DNA from: Apostichopus japonicus
Lineage: Eukaryota; Echinodermata; Holothuroidea; Aspidochirotida; Stichopodidae
DNA: 64,000 nt
Assembly: GCF_037975245.1 (NCBI RefSeq)
Contig: NC_092582.1
Coordinates: 20,484,577 to 20,548,576 of the forward strand
Direction: 5' to 3'
The position numbers and the translations under genes were made by a program. Shown here piece by piece: positions 1 to 35,100 of this stretch; the first letter of the stretch is position 1, and the number at the start of each line of letters is the position of its first letter. The notes beneath the pieces are model-generated. The model saw only the letters and a program-made list of their open reading frames with translations. It made no database searches and had not been told where the DNA came from.

Positions 1-699
1 AAACTATAATATAGTACTTTAGAATCAATAAAGTGGGTATAATGTATGTCGTATAGCAATAGAATTGCTGCTTAAGTTCATTGATAATGTTTGTTGACAA
101 AAATATGTTGATCTCCGTGACTCCGTAGTCAAAAGGAGTGGTCTTTCACGCGGACGGACTGATTCCAGAGGTGTGTCTACAAACACATCACTGAATATAA
201 GAAACTTGAAACGTACTCATTGGATGCTCTTGTTTACTAAAAGTATCATAGGATTTTCGATTTCGAATATCACAAAATAAAAATGTTTATACTTACAGTT
301 TGTCCCTTTTAGGTCTCGTTGAAACTTTATTCTTGTACGGATTCTCTGCTGTTGATAAGCTGCTGTTAAGCACTGATATGACTTTAGCGTTTACATAGAA
401 TTAAACCACAGGGAAACAGCGGAAGTACATGACATGTCGCAACGTGTTTAGGAGAATCTCATTTCGTAGACACTCTTTCGCTGATAGGTAGACTGCACCA
501 TACTTATGCGGCATGGAACCGAGGATTAGAAGTGCTGTGTTGAAATGATACGTTATTTAAATATTATATAGTTAGTCAATATTCCACCTTCTCGAGAGAG
601 TACGTATCGGCTTCACGGAAACAAATCGAACTACACTTTCTTTAAAAGACTTACGGAACATAAAAGATTAAATCATAACAATGGAAGCACTGTTAGAAT
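1..699 (+). mobile_element. Helentron copy A, noncoding leader
   Basis: No coding potential recognised. The stretch aligns by eye to 32905-34420, the leader of Helentron copy B, apart from about 800 extra bases in copy B (33025-33824). The left end of the element is outside the window or unrecognised. Confidence 0.5.
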
Positions 700-2116
700 A
701 CGAAAGTACATGCAGGTTAACCGAGAACTCCTCGAAAATATATGCAGGCTAATCGAGAACTCCACGAAAATACATGCAGGCTAACCGAGAACTCCACGAA
801 AGTACTTGCAGGATAAACGAGAACTCCACGAAAATACATGCAGGCTAATCCAGAACCCCAAGAAAGTACATGCAGGCTAACCGAGAAATCCACGAAAGTA
901 CATGCAGGCTAACCGAGAACTCCACGTAAGTACATGCAGGCTAATCGAGAACTCCACGAAAGTACATGCAGGCTAATCGAGAACTCCACGAAGGTACATG
1001 CAGGCTAATCGAGAACTCCACGAGAGTACATGCAGGCTAATCGAGAACTCCACGAAAGTACATGCAGGCTAATCCGGAACCCCAAGAAAGTACATGCAGG
1101 CTAACCGAGAAATCCACGAAAGTACATGCAGGCTAACCGAGAACTCCACGAAAGTACATGCAGGCTAATCGAGAACTCCACGAAAGTACATGCAGGCTAA
1201 TCGAGAACACCACGAAAGTACATGCAGGCTAATCGAGAACTCCACGAAAGTACATGCAGGCTAATCGAGAACTCCACGAAAGTACATGCAGGCTAATCGA
1301 GAACTCCACGAAAGTACATGCAGGCTAATCGAGAACTCCACGAAAGTACATGCCGGCTAAACGAGATCTCCACGAAAATACATGCAGGCTAACCGAAAAC
1401 TCCACGAAAGTACAGGCAGGCTAAACGAGAACTCCACGAAAATACATGCAGGCTAACCGAGAACTCCACGAAAGTACATGCAGGCTAATCGAGAACTCCA
1501 CGAAAGTACATGCCGGCTAAACGAGATCTCCACGAAAGTACATGCAGGCTAACCGAGAACTCCACGAAAGTACAGGCAGGCTAAACGAGAACTCCACGAA
1601 AATACATGCAGGCTAACCGAGAACTCCACGAAAGTACTTGCAGGATAAACGAGAACTCCACGAAAATACATGCAGGCTAATCCAGAACCCCAAGAAAGTA
1701 CATGCAGGCTAACCGAGAAATCCACGAAAGTACATGCAGGCTAACCGAGAACTCCTCGTAAGTACATGCAGGCTAATCGAGAACTCCACGAAAGTACATG
1801 CAGGCTAATCGAGAACTCCACGAAAGTACATGCAGGCTAATCGAGAACTCCACGAAAGTACATGCAGGCTAATCGAGAACTCCACGAAAGTACATGCCGG
1901 CTAAACGAGATCTCCACGAAAGTACATGCAGGCTAACCGAGAACTCCACGAAAATACATGCAGGCTAACCGAAAACTCCACGAAAGTACAGGCAGGCTAA
2001 ACGAGAACTCCACGAAAGTACATGCAGGCTAACCGAGAACTCAAAGAAAGTACATGCAGGCTAATCGAGAACTCCACGAAAGTACATGCAGGCTCAACGA
2101 GAAATCCACGAAAGTG
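700..2116 (+). repeat. 32-bp minisatellite array (about 44 units)
   Basis: Tandem units of 32 bp with core GAACTCCACGAAAGTACATG followed by CAGGCTAATC or CAGGCTAACC. Variant units recur in blocks: a CCAGAACCCCAAG variant near 846, 1071 and 1679, and a CCGGCTAAACGAGATC variant near 1352, 1512 and 1895. The spacings are multiples of 32, so multi-unit blocks were duplicated. A shorter array of the same unit lies at 34424-34850, at the same place in Helentron copy B. Confidence 0.95.
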
Positions 2117-2327
2117 GATGCAACGTTACCGAGATCGTGTGGTGTCTTCTCTGACAAACGACACTGGGTCAGGCGTTGCCAACTGTGACACCTTTCGGAA
2201 CTTAAAGAAAAATGTTCTCATTATTATTAAGAATAAAGCATAAAATATGGCCAGTTAGCTCCCGAGCTCGGCTACGAATTCATACAGCATACGAATACAA
2301 AGCAGCTCTAGGTTTCCTCACTGTGGT
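2117..2327 (+). mobile_element. Helentron copy A leader, after the minisatellite
   Basis: Nearly identical to 34850-35043. No long reading frame is convincing. The stretch ends at the LINE target site ACTTT. Confidence 0.5.
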
Positions 2328-2332
2328 ACTTT

Positions 2333-4486
2333 GAAGATATATCCTTTAGAAACGTGAAGTCTGTTGATGCAAAAGCCCTTTCCTGTGATATAAACCGTGA
2401 ATTTTCCAACTACGAAGCAGTGACTACGAATTTCAAAGATGCAGTTGACATATATAATTCAAAAATCGCTTTGATAATAGATAAACATGCCCCTCTAGTG
2501 ACCAGAAGAATAAAAGTTGTTAACACGGCACCTTGGTTTGACACTGACTATGTAAATCAGCGGCGTCTTCGCAGGAAAGCAGAACGGAAATGGCATAACT
2601 CTGGTCTAACTGTTGACAAAGACGTTTATCTTCAAGTTAGAAAAGACACTACGACAATGGCTCGTTCAAAGAAAAGGGATTTCTTTAGAATCAAGTTCCG
2701 AAATTGTGAGGGGAATTCCAAAGCCCTTTACAAATTTGTGCATAATTTCCTTGACAAAAATCAAACCAAAATCCTTCCACCTACTGTTTCTCTACAAACT
2801 CTTACAAATGACTTTAATGAGTATTTTAACGACAAAATAGCACAAATACGGTCTAATTTTCAGGACATTGACAGAGATTCTGAACAGCTTGATAATGCTT
2901 TTCGTGGAGTTGTCTTATCTCAGTTTGAACCTACCAGTATTGATGAGTTAAGGGAGATAATTAATGATACTGGAATTAAATGATCCCCTAATGACATATT
3001 TCCGAGAGATCTCCTACAAAGAAATATTGATTTTCTTCTTCCTTGCATATGTCATCTCGTTAATTTGTCTCTCATCACTGGCAGCATGGATGGTCTAAAA
3101 CTTGCAGATATTTCTCCTGTCATCAAAGGGAATGGCTTAGACCATAACAATTTTAAAAATTATAGACCGATCTCCAATCTATCTTTTTTGGGTAAATTGA
3201 TTGAAAGAGTTGTTCTTAAACGATTGAATACTCACATGCACTCAAATAGCCTCAATATTTCCAGGCAATCTGCTTACAAAAAATACCATAGTTCCGAAAC
3301 CCTCCTTTTGAGAGTAACTAATGATATATTAGTTGCCAGTGACAGTGGACATGCTATTGTGCTTGTACTCCTTGACTTAAGCTCGGCTTTTGACACCATT
3401 GACCATAATGTACTTTTGTCTGTATTATCTAATGAAATTGGTATCACTGGTATTGTCCTACACTGGCTTAAAAGTTTTATTGTGGGCAGATCTCAAAGAG
3501 TTAGAATAGGGGGCTGTACTTCTGATCAGATTACTGTGCCACAGGGATCTGTTTTGGGTCCGGTCTTATTTAACATCTATATTCGCTCACTTTACGCTGA
3601 AGTTTCTAGATTGGGTTTTAACATTCATTGTTTTGCAGATGATCACCAGGTTTATAAACACTTCAGGCACCATAATCAAGGATCAGTTCTGGTTGACTCT
3701 CTGCAATCCTCCTTTGGTTGTATCCAACGTTGGATGCGCAAATATTATTTGCAACTCAATCCTGGCAAGACCCAAATAATTGTATTTGGTCCCCCTACTA
3801 TACTAAAACTGATTCACATCAAGGGTGTTATTCTTGACTCTGTTGATTGTGTACGTTTTGACCAAATTGTTCGTAACCTTGATGTTCATTTTGACGATAC
3901 CATGTCTTTTCGGCATCAAATATGTTCACTTAAATCCAGGTGCTTTAAGAGTCTTAGAAATATTTCTAAAATGCGATTTTATCTTACTAAGTCTGAGTTA
4001 AGCATTATCGTCCAATCCATGATTATTTCGCATATTGATTATTGTAAATCACTTTATTTTGGTATCAACCAACATTTATATGATCAACTCCAATCTATTC
4101 AAAATTTTGCTGCAAGATTGATATATGGTAAAAGTAGATATGATCATGTGACTGATCTATTCCATGATCTTCATTGGCTTAAAATCAAGGAGAGGGTGTA
4201 CTTTAAAATAATTTTGATTGTGTTTAAGTCTGTTAGAGGACTGGGTCCTAAATATATCCATGATATATTGGTAACCTCTGACCGTAGCAGAAATACATTA
4301 TTGATAGAGCCTCGATTTAAATCCTCGTATGGGTATCGCTCGTTTGCCAAGGCTGGACCTAAATTGTGGAATAAGCTTCCTGACAGCCTTAAAGAAATCC
4401 AAAATACTGCTACTTTTAAGAGGCAATTAAAACACTACCTATTTGTAAATGGTTCTGATTTCAGCCAGAATCTCGACCAGGTTTAA
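2333..4486 (+). pseudogene. LINE reverse transcriptase (CR1/L2 group), 5'-truncated, one in-frame stop
   Basis: Encodes the reverse transcriptase half of a non-LTR retrotransposon ORF2. One frame runs from the first inserted base to 4486, broken only by a TGA at 2981-2983. Recognisable blocks in order: YRPISNLSFLGKLIERVV (RT motif 1), LLDLSSAFDTIDH (palm A, catalytic Asp), PQGSVLGPVLFN (motif B), FADDHQVY (palm C, FADD instead of the common YADD), and the C-terminal LPDSLKEIQNTATFKRQLK typical of CR1/L2/Jockey-group elements. The apurinic endonuclease is absent, so it cannot transpose by itself. The near-open frame suggests a fairly young insertion. Confidence 0.9.
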
Positions 4487-4573
4487 CTTTTGTATCGTTA
4501 CCTTGACATTTATTTAGTTGTTTTCCAACACAGCAGTGCACACAGTTTACTGTAGTAGTTGTGCTTATAAGCC

Positions 4574-5157
<584 letters not shown>

Positions 5158-5160
5158 TTT

Positions 5161-5955
5161 ATCTGGATATAAGTCAACACTATTTTATATTTCTGTGAAT
5201 AATTTGGAGGGTCAGAGCTTCAAGAAAAATAATTTTGAATACTAAATCAAGTTTTTTGCAGACGAATTTTTAAACATAATGCTCTACAGGCCAACTGATT
5301 ATAAAGGATTACAAATCAAAAGTAAATTAGATGTCCAATGAGAAATCCAAAATGTGACATATATAGAACTCGCAAACAATATTACATGGCAGGCAAGTCA
5401 GATGTCATTCAGAGTGACCCAGTTACATGTGCAAGACACTTTGGTGACATGGTACGTAGAGTATCAATGATGTATTGCAGAGCTGATATCATCTAATTGG
5501 TGAGATGATTGATCACTTCTACAGAGTAGAATTTCAGCAAAGAGGTTCTCCTCACATTCACATGCTAGCATGGATCAGAGATGCCCCAGTGTATGATGAT
5601 GCAACAAACTCTCAAGTAGAACAGTTCATTAACAAGTATGTGACATGCAAGAAACCACCACCAACTGTCAATAATTCAGTTAACTTGCAATTACACAGTC
5701 ATGCAAAAACATGTAGAATGAAAAAAACAGGGTGTTTGTAAGTTTGGCTTTCCAATTTCACCAACGCCAAAGACGATGATTCTCACTCTATTAGGAGAAA
5801 ATGATAAATGAAGACAAAGAACAATTGCCAACGCTGTTTAACATGGTGATATGTTTTGTTGGATGGCCTGATGTTAGCAGATGATGTCCCTACTACATTT
5901 TATGAGATGCTTCAAATCCTTGAAACCACAGAAGAACAGTACATTCGTGCCAATT
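5161..5955 (+). pseudogene. Helentron Rep (HUH rolling-circle initiator) fragment, copy A
   Basis: Remnant of the rolling-circle Rep domain of a Helitron/Helentron protein. The frame 5505-5741 carries HFYRVEFQQRGSPHIHMLAW, whose HIH (about 5556-5564) is the metal-binding HUH motif. After a frameshift near 5735, Rep-like sequence continues (KFGFP, then DVPTTFYEMLQILETTEEQY near 5888-5950), including a part deleted from copy B. It stops near 5955, where the factor B 3' flank begins. Several stops and frameshifts make it nonfunctional. Confidence 0.85.
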
Positions 5956-6501
5956 AATTAGGAAATAACGAAATGCCAAACCACAAAACTCACTGATAAT
6001 ATCACTGAAAAACGCTATCATCACTAAACAAAAGGTACGTCGGGTTTGTATCTGTGTTGGTTCATGCGATGATATTGGGGCAGGATGAAATCGGTAGAAA
6101 CACTTCTACTATAGCCGTTGAACTTAAAGCACCAATTGTGCTTGTCTGTATTCGTAAGGTCACAAGTAAAACATTTCATCACTTCTTGTCTAGCACATTT
6201 GATGCGATATACTCTCTGTTTAATCTAAAACATTCATTGGTTCACCCTTTTTTGTATTATTATTCTTCTGCTGTTAAAAGTGAATCTTTTCGTGGCTTAT
6301 CTGACAACATTATGTTACAATAACTATCGGCTACTAATGACATTTCTTTACAAATTATGAGAGATGCATCAACATTCAAAGTAAAAACAAAGAAACTATT
6401 TCCAAAGTCAGTATTTTTAAAGTCCTGTTATGGGAAGTGTTCACTATCGATATATTTGTCTCTGTCTATTAACCGTTACCGGGACCACGTCTGTATCTAA
6501 T
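5956..6501 (-). other. 3' flank / possible 3' UTR of factor B copy 1
   Basis: Aligns to 51027-51568, downstream of copy 2. No separate gene seen. On the minus strand an ATTAAA hexamer lies near 6216-6221, about 280 bases past the stop, and is a weak polyadenylation-signal candidate shared with copy 2. Confidence 0.4.
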
Positions 6502-29629
<23,128 letters not shown>

Positions 29630-30810
29630 GAGATATAACTGTCGAAAAACACGAATTATAAATACACTTATTATCGGAGGCTTGGGTAGCCGTAACGACA
29701 TTACACAGAGAGAAATGATGGTTACAAAAGCCGTTCTTATTGTTGCTGGTAACAACATGGCCATATATAAAATGTTCTGAAATGGTAACGTAAGGCAGAA
29801 TTTTGATATGTCATAGCTCAAGAAAAGAATGAGTGCTGGAAATGTTTCTACGTAGCTATTCTGGTTTTCAAGATATCAATTGGGTGAAAACATCCGATGC
29901 TACTAAAATTGTTAGTGGGTGGGCCGTTTCGAAAAGGGACCATCATGACACTATCTAAGCGGAGCGCCACCATCTTAGCGTCGCCAGTAAATTGTTGTCA
30001 AAAATGCCTCCAAGACTGCCGGAAGTGGCACTTCCCAGGCCTTGTAAGTTGCATCTAAGCATTATTTATTTTGAGGTCTCATGTTTCAGAAATTTTCACT
30101 TAAAAAAGAGGGTAAATTAGAAAAGTTTTATTCGGTATTTTACTTTCTAGAAAAATAGGACTTTACGTTACTTTATAATCTCTGCTTTATTCATTGTTTC
30201 ACATAGGTTAATGAAGATGTAACAGTACGCTATGGTATTCAGATGGTAGCCATAGACTATACACGCTGAGTGGCAGCCTCATGGGGAATTTTAGGCGTAA
30301 ATGAATTGTAAGGTTTGTGTTATCATTGTTTGTTTCACATGCCAAAAAGGGACCTACTGGGTAGGAAGGAGGGGATGCTGAGAAGGTGTGCCGTGTAGGG
30401 GACTGTGCCTCAATATTCTAAGTTACTTAGTTAAACTATTGGGCACTGTTATAGGAACATTGAAACTGATAGATGTAGTAAATATATTTATGAACAGTAC
30501 TTAAACATCAGACTGATACACTGTTGAATCTATATCTTAAAACCAATCGGTTAAATCTCAGGAGCTCTCTACATTTATTGTTTTTCTAACAAAACCCGTG
30601 AAAAACAAGACAAACGCACGGTCATCATATCTGCGATAGTGCATATACGTTGCGAGCGGCCTATTAACTAAGATCATGTGTAGCATTATGTTCCCTTGTT
30701 CCTATTTTATAGAGAGGAGTGTCGGCATGGTTGTGAAGTCAATGCGACTTACTGATTTCTGATGGATTTAGCGGAAGTTTTGGAAAATCGGATTATTTTA
30801 ATCCGATTCC
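29630..30810. other. Upstream region of factor B copy 1, with a repeat fragment (29949-30065)
   Basis: 29949-30065 matches the CTATCTAAGCGGAGCGCCAC repeat family of 14053-15660. The rest shows no gene. It should hold the promoter of copy 1; no element beyond a TATTTATAA near 29655 stood out. Confidence 0.45.
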
Positions 30811-30816
30811 GTCCTA

Positions 30817-31040
<224 letters not shown>

Positions 31041-31371
31041 AACGATTTCGACCATACCTTGCAATATAGTTCAGAAAACTTAATCCGTGACCTTGCAGAG
31101 TTATCAGCCATTTCCGTAAGCAGATCGATTAACGACTTTACAGACACCTATCAATACATTAATTATATCCGCTCCGCATGAAACGAAATCAAAAGACTCA
31201 AATAAAAAGGAATTCGAACAGAAATGGGTATTCTCCTGCAAAAACCCCTCATCGAAAGAAACAATCACGAAATTGGAAAACGGAAACCCCGGTCTTTACA
31301 ATGGAAGTAATGATGTACTGCAATGATCTCTAGATTACCCATGGTGCTAAGCAACGCGATATATATACATA
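31041..31371. other. Intergenic, no gene seen
   Basis: Unique-looking sequence without recognised features. Confidence 0.4.
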
Positions 31372-31698
31372 CAGTTTGTTCGAAGTATCTCTTTCGAGAT
31401 CCGGCTTTAGGAATCACAAATGATTTTCGAGTTGGTTGGCATTATGTTTGAGATCTAGAGTAAGGCAAAATATGTAACCAAAAACAGAACTAGTATTGTT
31501 CGATACAGGTGACAAACGCCTGCAGTGATATCACGACCTTCCTTACCGGTTTAGAACCTCTGGACATACAATCAGCGTCCATGCATGGCCTAGTTGGTTA
31601 GGGTGTCCGCGCACAGGGCGGGGGCCCGGGTTCGGGTTCCGGTGGAGGCTGAAAGTTTTTTCACTGTTCTTGATTTTCCAACTCATTACGATTTTCAT
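31372..31698 (+). mobile_element. tRNA-like SINE repeat, plus strand
   Basis: Same body as 8482-8802 on the other strand; tRNA-like module at about 31587-31652 (GGCCTAGTTGGTTAGGGTG and a mutated B box GGTTCGGGTTCC). The tail continues into the palindrome. Confidence 0.7.
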
Positions 31699-31759
31699 AT
31701 ATATAAATGAAAATCGTAATGAGTTGGAAAATCAAGAACAGTGAAAAAACTTTCAGCCT

Positions 31760-31761
<2 letters not shown>
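31644..31761. repeat. Palindrome of SINE tails: 55-bp arms, 8-bp loop
   Basis: Left arm 31644-31698 and right arm 31707-31761 are perfect or near-perfect reverse complements (GGAGGCTGAAAGTTTTTTCA ... ), joined by ATATATAA: two SINE tails facing each other. Confidence 0.93.

Positions 31762-31762
<1 letters not shown>

Positions 31763-31830
<68 letters not shown>
31763..31830. repeat. (TA)n microsatellite
   Basis: Pure TA repeats between SINE pieces. Confidence 0.95.
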
Positions 31831-31832
<2 letters not shown>

Positions 31833-31839
31833 TGACAAA

Positions 31840-32170
31840 CGCCTATATTCGATATAGGTGACAAACTATATGAGGTGACGCCTATATTCGATATAGGTGA
31901 CAAACGCCTACAGTGGAATTACGATCTTCCTTACCGGTTTCGAACCTCTGGACATACAATCAGCGTCCATAGCCTAGTGGTTAGGGTGTCCGCGTACAGA
32001 GCGGGAGGCCCGTGGTTCGAATCCCGGTGGAGGCTGAAAGTTTTTTCACTGTTCTTTATTTTCCAACTCATTACGATTTTCATTTCATTTTCATATAAAG
32101 TTTGTGAAAGTGAAAGTGAAAGTTTTTTCACTGTTCTTTATTTTCCAACTCATTACGATTTTCATTTCAT

Positions 32171-32180
<10 letters not shown>
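31840..32180 (+). mobile_element. Second plus-strand SINE copy with repeated tail
   Basis: tRNA-like module 31969-32034 with B box GGTTCGAATCC. The tail (TTTTTTCACTGTTCTTTATT) occurs twice, at 32038 and 32122, separated by a GTGAAAGTGAAAG stretch. Followed by a short (TA)n at 32177-32204. Confidence 0.68.
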
Positions 32181-32204
<24 letters not shown>

Positions 32205-32205
<1 letters not shown>

Positions 32206-32650
32206 TATGTTGATACTAGATGAGACTAGTGGAACACTAGTAGTTGTAACTCGGAGTTTCACGCTTTGTAGCGATCTTCAGACAACTGGTAGCTTCAAGT
32301 TATGCTCCATGAATATATAGGATCCTCGTCGGGATTACCGGGGATTATGCGGTTGTTGGTGTATTGTTCTGCCTGGGTATTCTCTTTCGCGTCCGTTCTG
32401 TTTGTGGGTTTGTAAGACTTTCTTCGGTGTTCGGCTGTTGGTGTATTCTCTTTTGCGTCCGATCTGTTGTTGGGGTTTTTTGCCTTCCTTCGGTGCTCGC
32501 TCCTTAGTTGTGTGTGGTTCTCTTGACGGTGTTTGGTGGTTGGACTGGAGTTGTTTATGTATGTATTCCGCTCTGTCCAATGGACATAGAGCACTCTGCG
32601 CCAAGATAGACGCCAACCTACTCTATATATAAATATATATATATATATAT
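32205..32650 (-). mobile_element. Unclassified dispersed repeat (full relative of the 23.3-kb palindrome arms)
   Basis: Bounded by (TA)n on both sides. Minus-strand frames are open for about 90 codons in two registers, rich in Arg, Lys, Gln and Asn, with internal similarity (two CGGACGCRAAAGAGAATAC blocks). The ends match 23275-23414. I cannot assign a class; the 3' end of a Penelope-like or other retroelement is one possibility. Confidence 0.55.
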
Positions 32651-32904
32651 ACGTGGCCACTGGATGACAGGGAATTTCTCCCCTCCTCCCCCTTTTTCCA
32701 AATGGCTCAGTTTCTTCATTACAAGTATGATAACATTTGCACACAAAATCGTAAAAAATGGCAACTTCAAGTTGAGGTGCAAGAACGTAGCCCCCTATCT
32801 TTATTTTTTTTTCCATCGACCCATACCAAGGGTGGACATATTCCAAATTACTGCCACCCCACATCCCCTCCCAAAATCTTCTGACGATACAGGCATGAAT
32901 ATAA
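32651..32904. other. Intergenic, no gene seen
   Basis: Low-complexity CCCCTCC patches; nothing recognised. Confidence 0.4.
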
Positions 32905-35100
32905 ACTGTATATAGTACTTTAGAGTCAACAAAATGGGTATAATGTATGTCGTATCACAATAGAACGGCTGCTGAAGTTCATTTATAATGTTTGTAGAGA
33001 GAAATTTGTTTGTTCTTGACAAAAGGCAATTAAATCTACAGTATAAAATTTTTCTCGAAAGTAAGCCGGCGGTATTGGTCCTACCTGTACACAGCCGTAT
33101 AAAAAGGTGGCCAGTGAGCGCTGAAAGTTCTCGACCAATCAGTAATCGTTACGCAGTTGTGCAAGCTCCCTCTATATACGGCTCTGTAGCTGTACCGTGT
33201 AAGATTTATCACATAGGTTCTACTCGAAATGTGTGAGGTTGACATGTAATAAACACTTTTTTGAGTTGTCGAATGAGAACTTTATTTCAGGAAAAAAAGT
33301 CAAAATAACCTGTGTTCCTAATACGTCATCTGCTATACAAGTAGTTATTTTCGTTATAGATATATTTTCTTTTTTGTTTTTATTTAGAGCCAACTTATAC
33401 GTTATCCCTATCAATATAATGGTATTAACCTAAATGGTTCAGGTACATGGGCTATTTTACAAAGAATTAACAATATTTGTATCAAACACAACATATTTTA
33501 ACATTTAAAGACAACTACATAATATTATCAACATTTACTATTAATAGTACCAAGTATAATTGTAATGTTCTTTTGTTAATTTAATTTAACTTGTTAAATA
33601 TTTTTTACATTGACAAACAATGCAGACCCTACGATTTTAGTAATAGCAACCGAATGACCGTCGCTGACCAAATAATGAAGTCTTCGGTTTTAGTACAGCG
33701 TCTCTGTATTTTGCCGTGCTGGACGAATCTAACCGTAACAGTAATTACCGACTTGGCGATTCCAGTTTTATTCATTTTTGACTTTACAATTCTCGGTTCC
33801 CTCACAATTTTGCAAGGTCGGTAAGAGTATCTCCATAGTCAAAAAGAGTGGTGTTTCACGCGGACGGACTGGTTTATAGGGTGTGTCTGCAAACACATCA
33901 CTGAATATAAAAAACTTAAAAAGTACTCATTGGATGTTCTTGTTTACTAACAGTATCATAGGATTTTCGATTTCGAATATCACAAAATAAAAGGTTTATA
34001 CTTACAGTTTGTCCCTTTTAGGTCTCGTTGAAAGTTTAATCTTGTACGGTTTCTCTGTTGTTGATAAGCTGCTGTTAAGCACTGATATGGCTTTAACGTT
34101 TACATAGAGTTAAACCACAGGGAAACAGCGGAAGTACATGACATTTCGCAACGTGTTTAGGAGAATCCCATTTCGTAGACACTCTTTCAATGGTAGGTAG
34201 ACTGCACCGTACTTATGCGGCAAGGAACCGAGGATGAGAATTAGTGCTGTGTTGAAATGATGCCTTATTTAATTATTTTATAGTTATTCAAGATTTCACC
34301 TTCGCGAGAGAGTACGTATCGGCTTCACGGAAACATATCGAACTACACTTTCTTTAAAAGACTTACAGAACGTAAAAGATTAAATCATAACAATAGTACC
34401 AGTGTAAGCACTGATATAATTCGAAAGTACATGCAGGCTAATCGAGAACTCCACGAAAGTACATACAGGCTAAACGAGAACTCCACGAAAATACATGCAG
34501 GCTAAACGAGAACTCCACGAAAGTATATGCAAGCTAAACGAGAACTCCACGAAAGTACATGCAGGCTAACCGAGAACTCCACGAAAATACATGCAGGCTA
34601 ATCGAGAACTCCACGAAAGTACATGCAGGCTTAACGAGAACTCCACGAAAGTTCATGCAGGCTAACCAAAAACTCCAAGAAAGTACATGCAGGCTAATCG
34701 AGAATTCCACCAAAGTACATGCAGGCTAATCGAGAATTCCACGAAAGTACACGCAGCTAACCGAGAACTCCACGAAAGTAAATGCAGGCTAACCGAGAAC
34801 TCCACGAAAGTACATGCAGGCTCAACGAGAACTCCACGAAAGTGCATGCAACGTTACCGAGATCGTGTGGTGTCTTCTCTGACAAACGAAACTGGGTCAG
34901 GCGTTGCCAACTGTGACACCTTTCGGAACTTAGAGAAAAATGTTCTCATTATTATTAAGAATAAAGCATAAAATATGGCCATCCCGAGCTCGGCTACGAA
35001 TTCATTACACGTCAAAGCAATTCTATGTTCCCTCACTGTGGTACTTTTTCTGGATATCAGTCAACACTATTTCGTATGTCTGTGAATAATTTGGAGGGTC
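32905..35100 (+). mobile_element. Helentron copy B, noncoding leader
   Basis: Aligns to 1-2327 plus 5161 onward of copy A. Includes about 800 extra bases (33025-33824) and 13 units of the 32-bp minisatellite. At 35041-35050 it shows the empty site of the LINE found in copy A. Confidence 0.55.
34424..34850 (+). repeat. 32-bp minisatellite array (about 13 units)
   Basis: Same unit and position as 700-2116 in copy A, less than one third as long. Confidence 0.95.

Noticed and set aside
700-2116. Possible CRISPR array
   Set aside because: Contiguous 32-bp units without unique spacers, in eukaryotic DNA inside a transposon.
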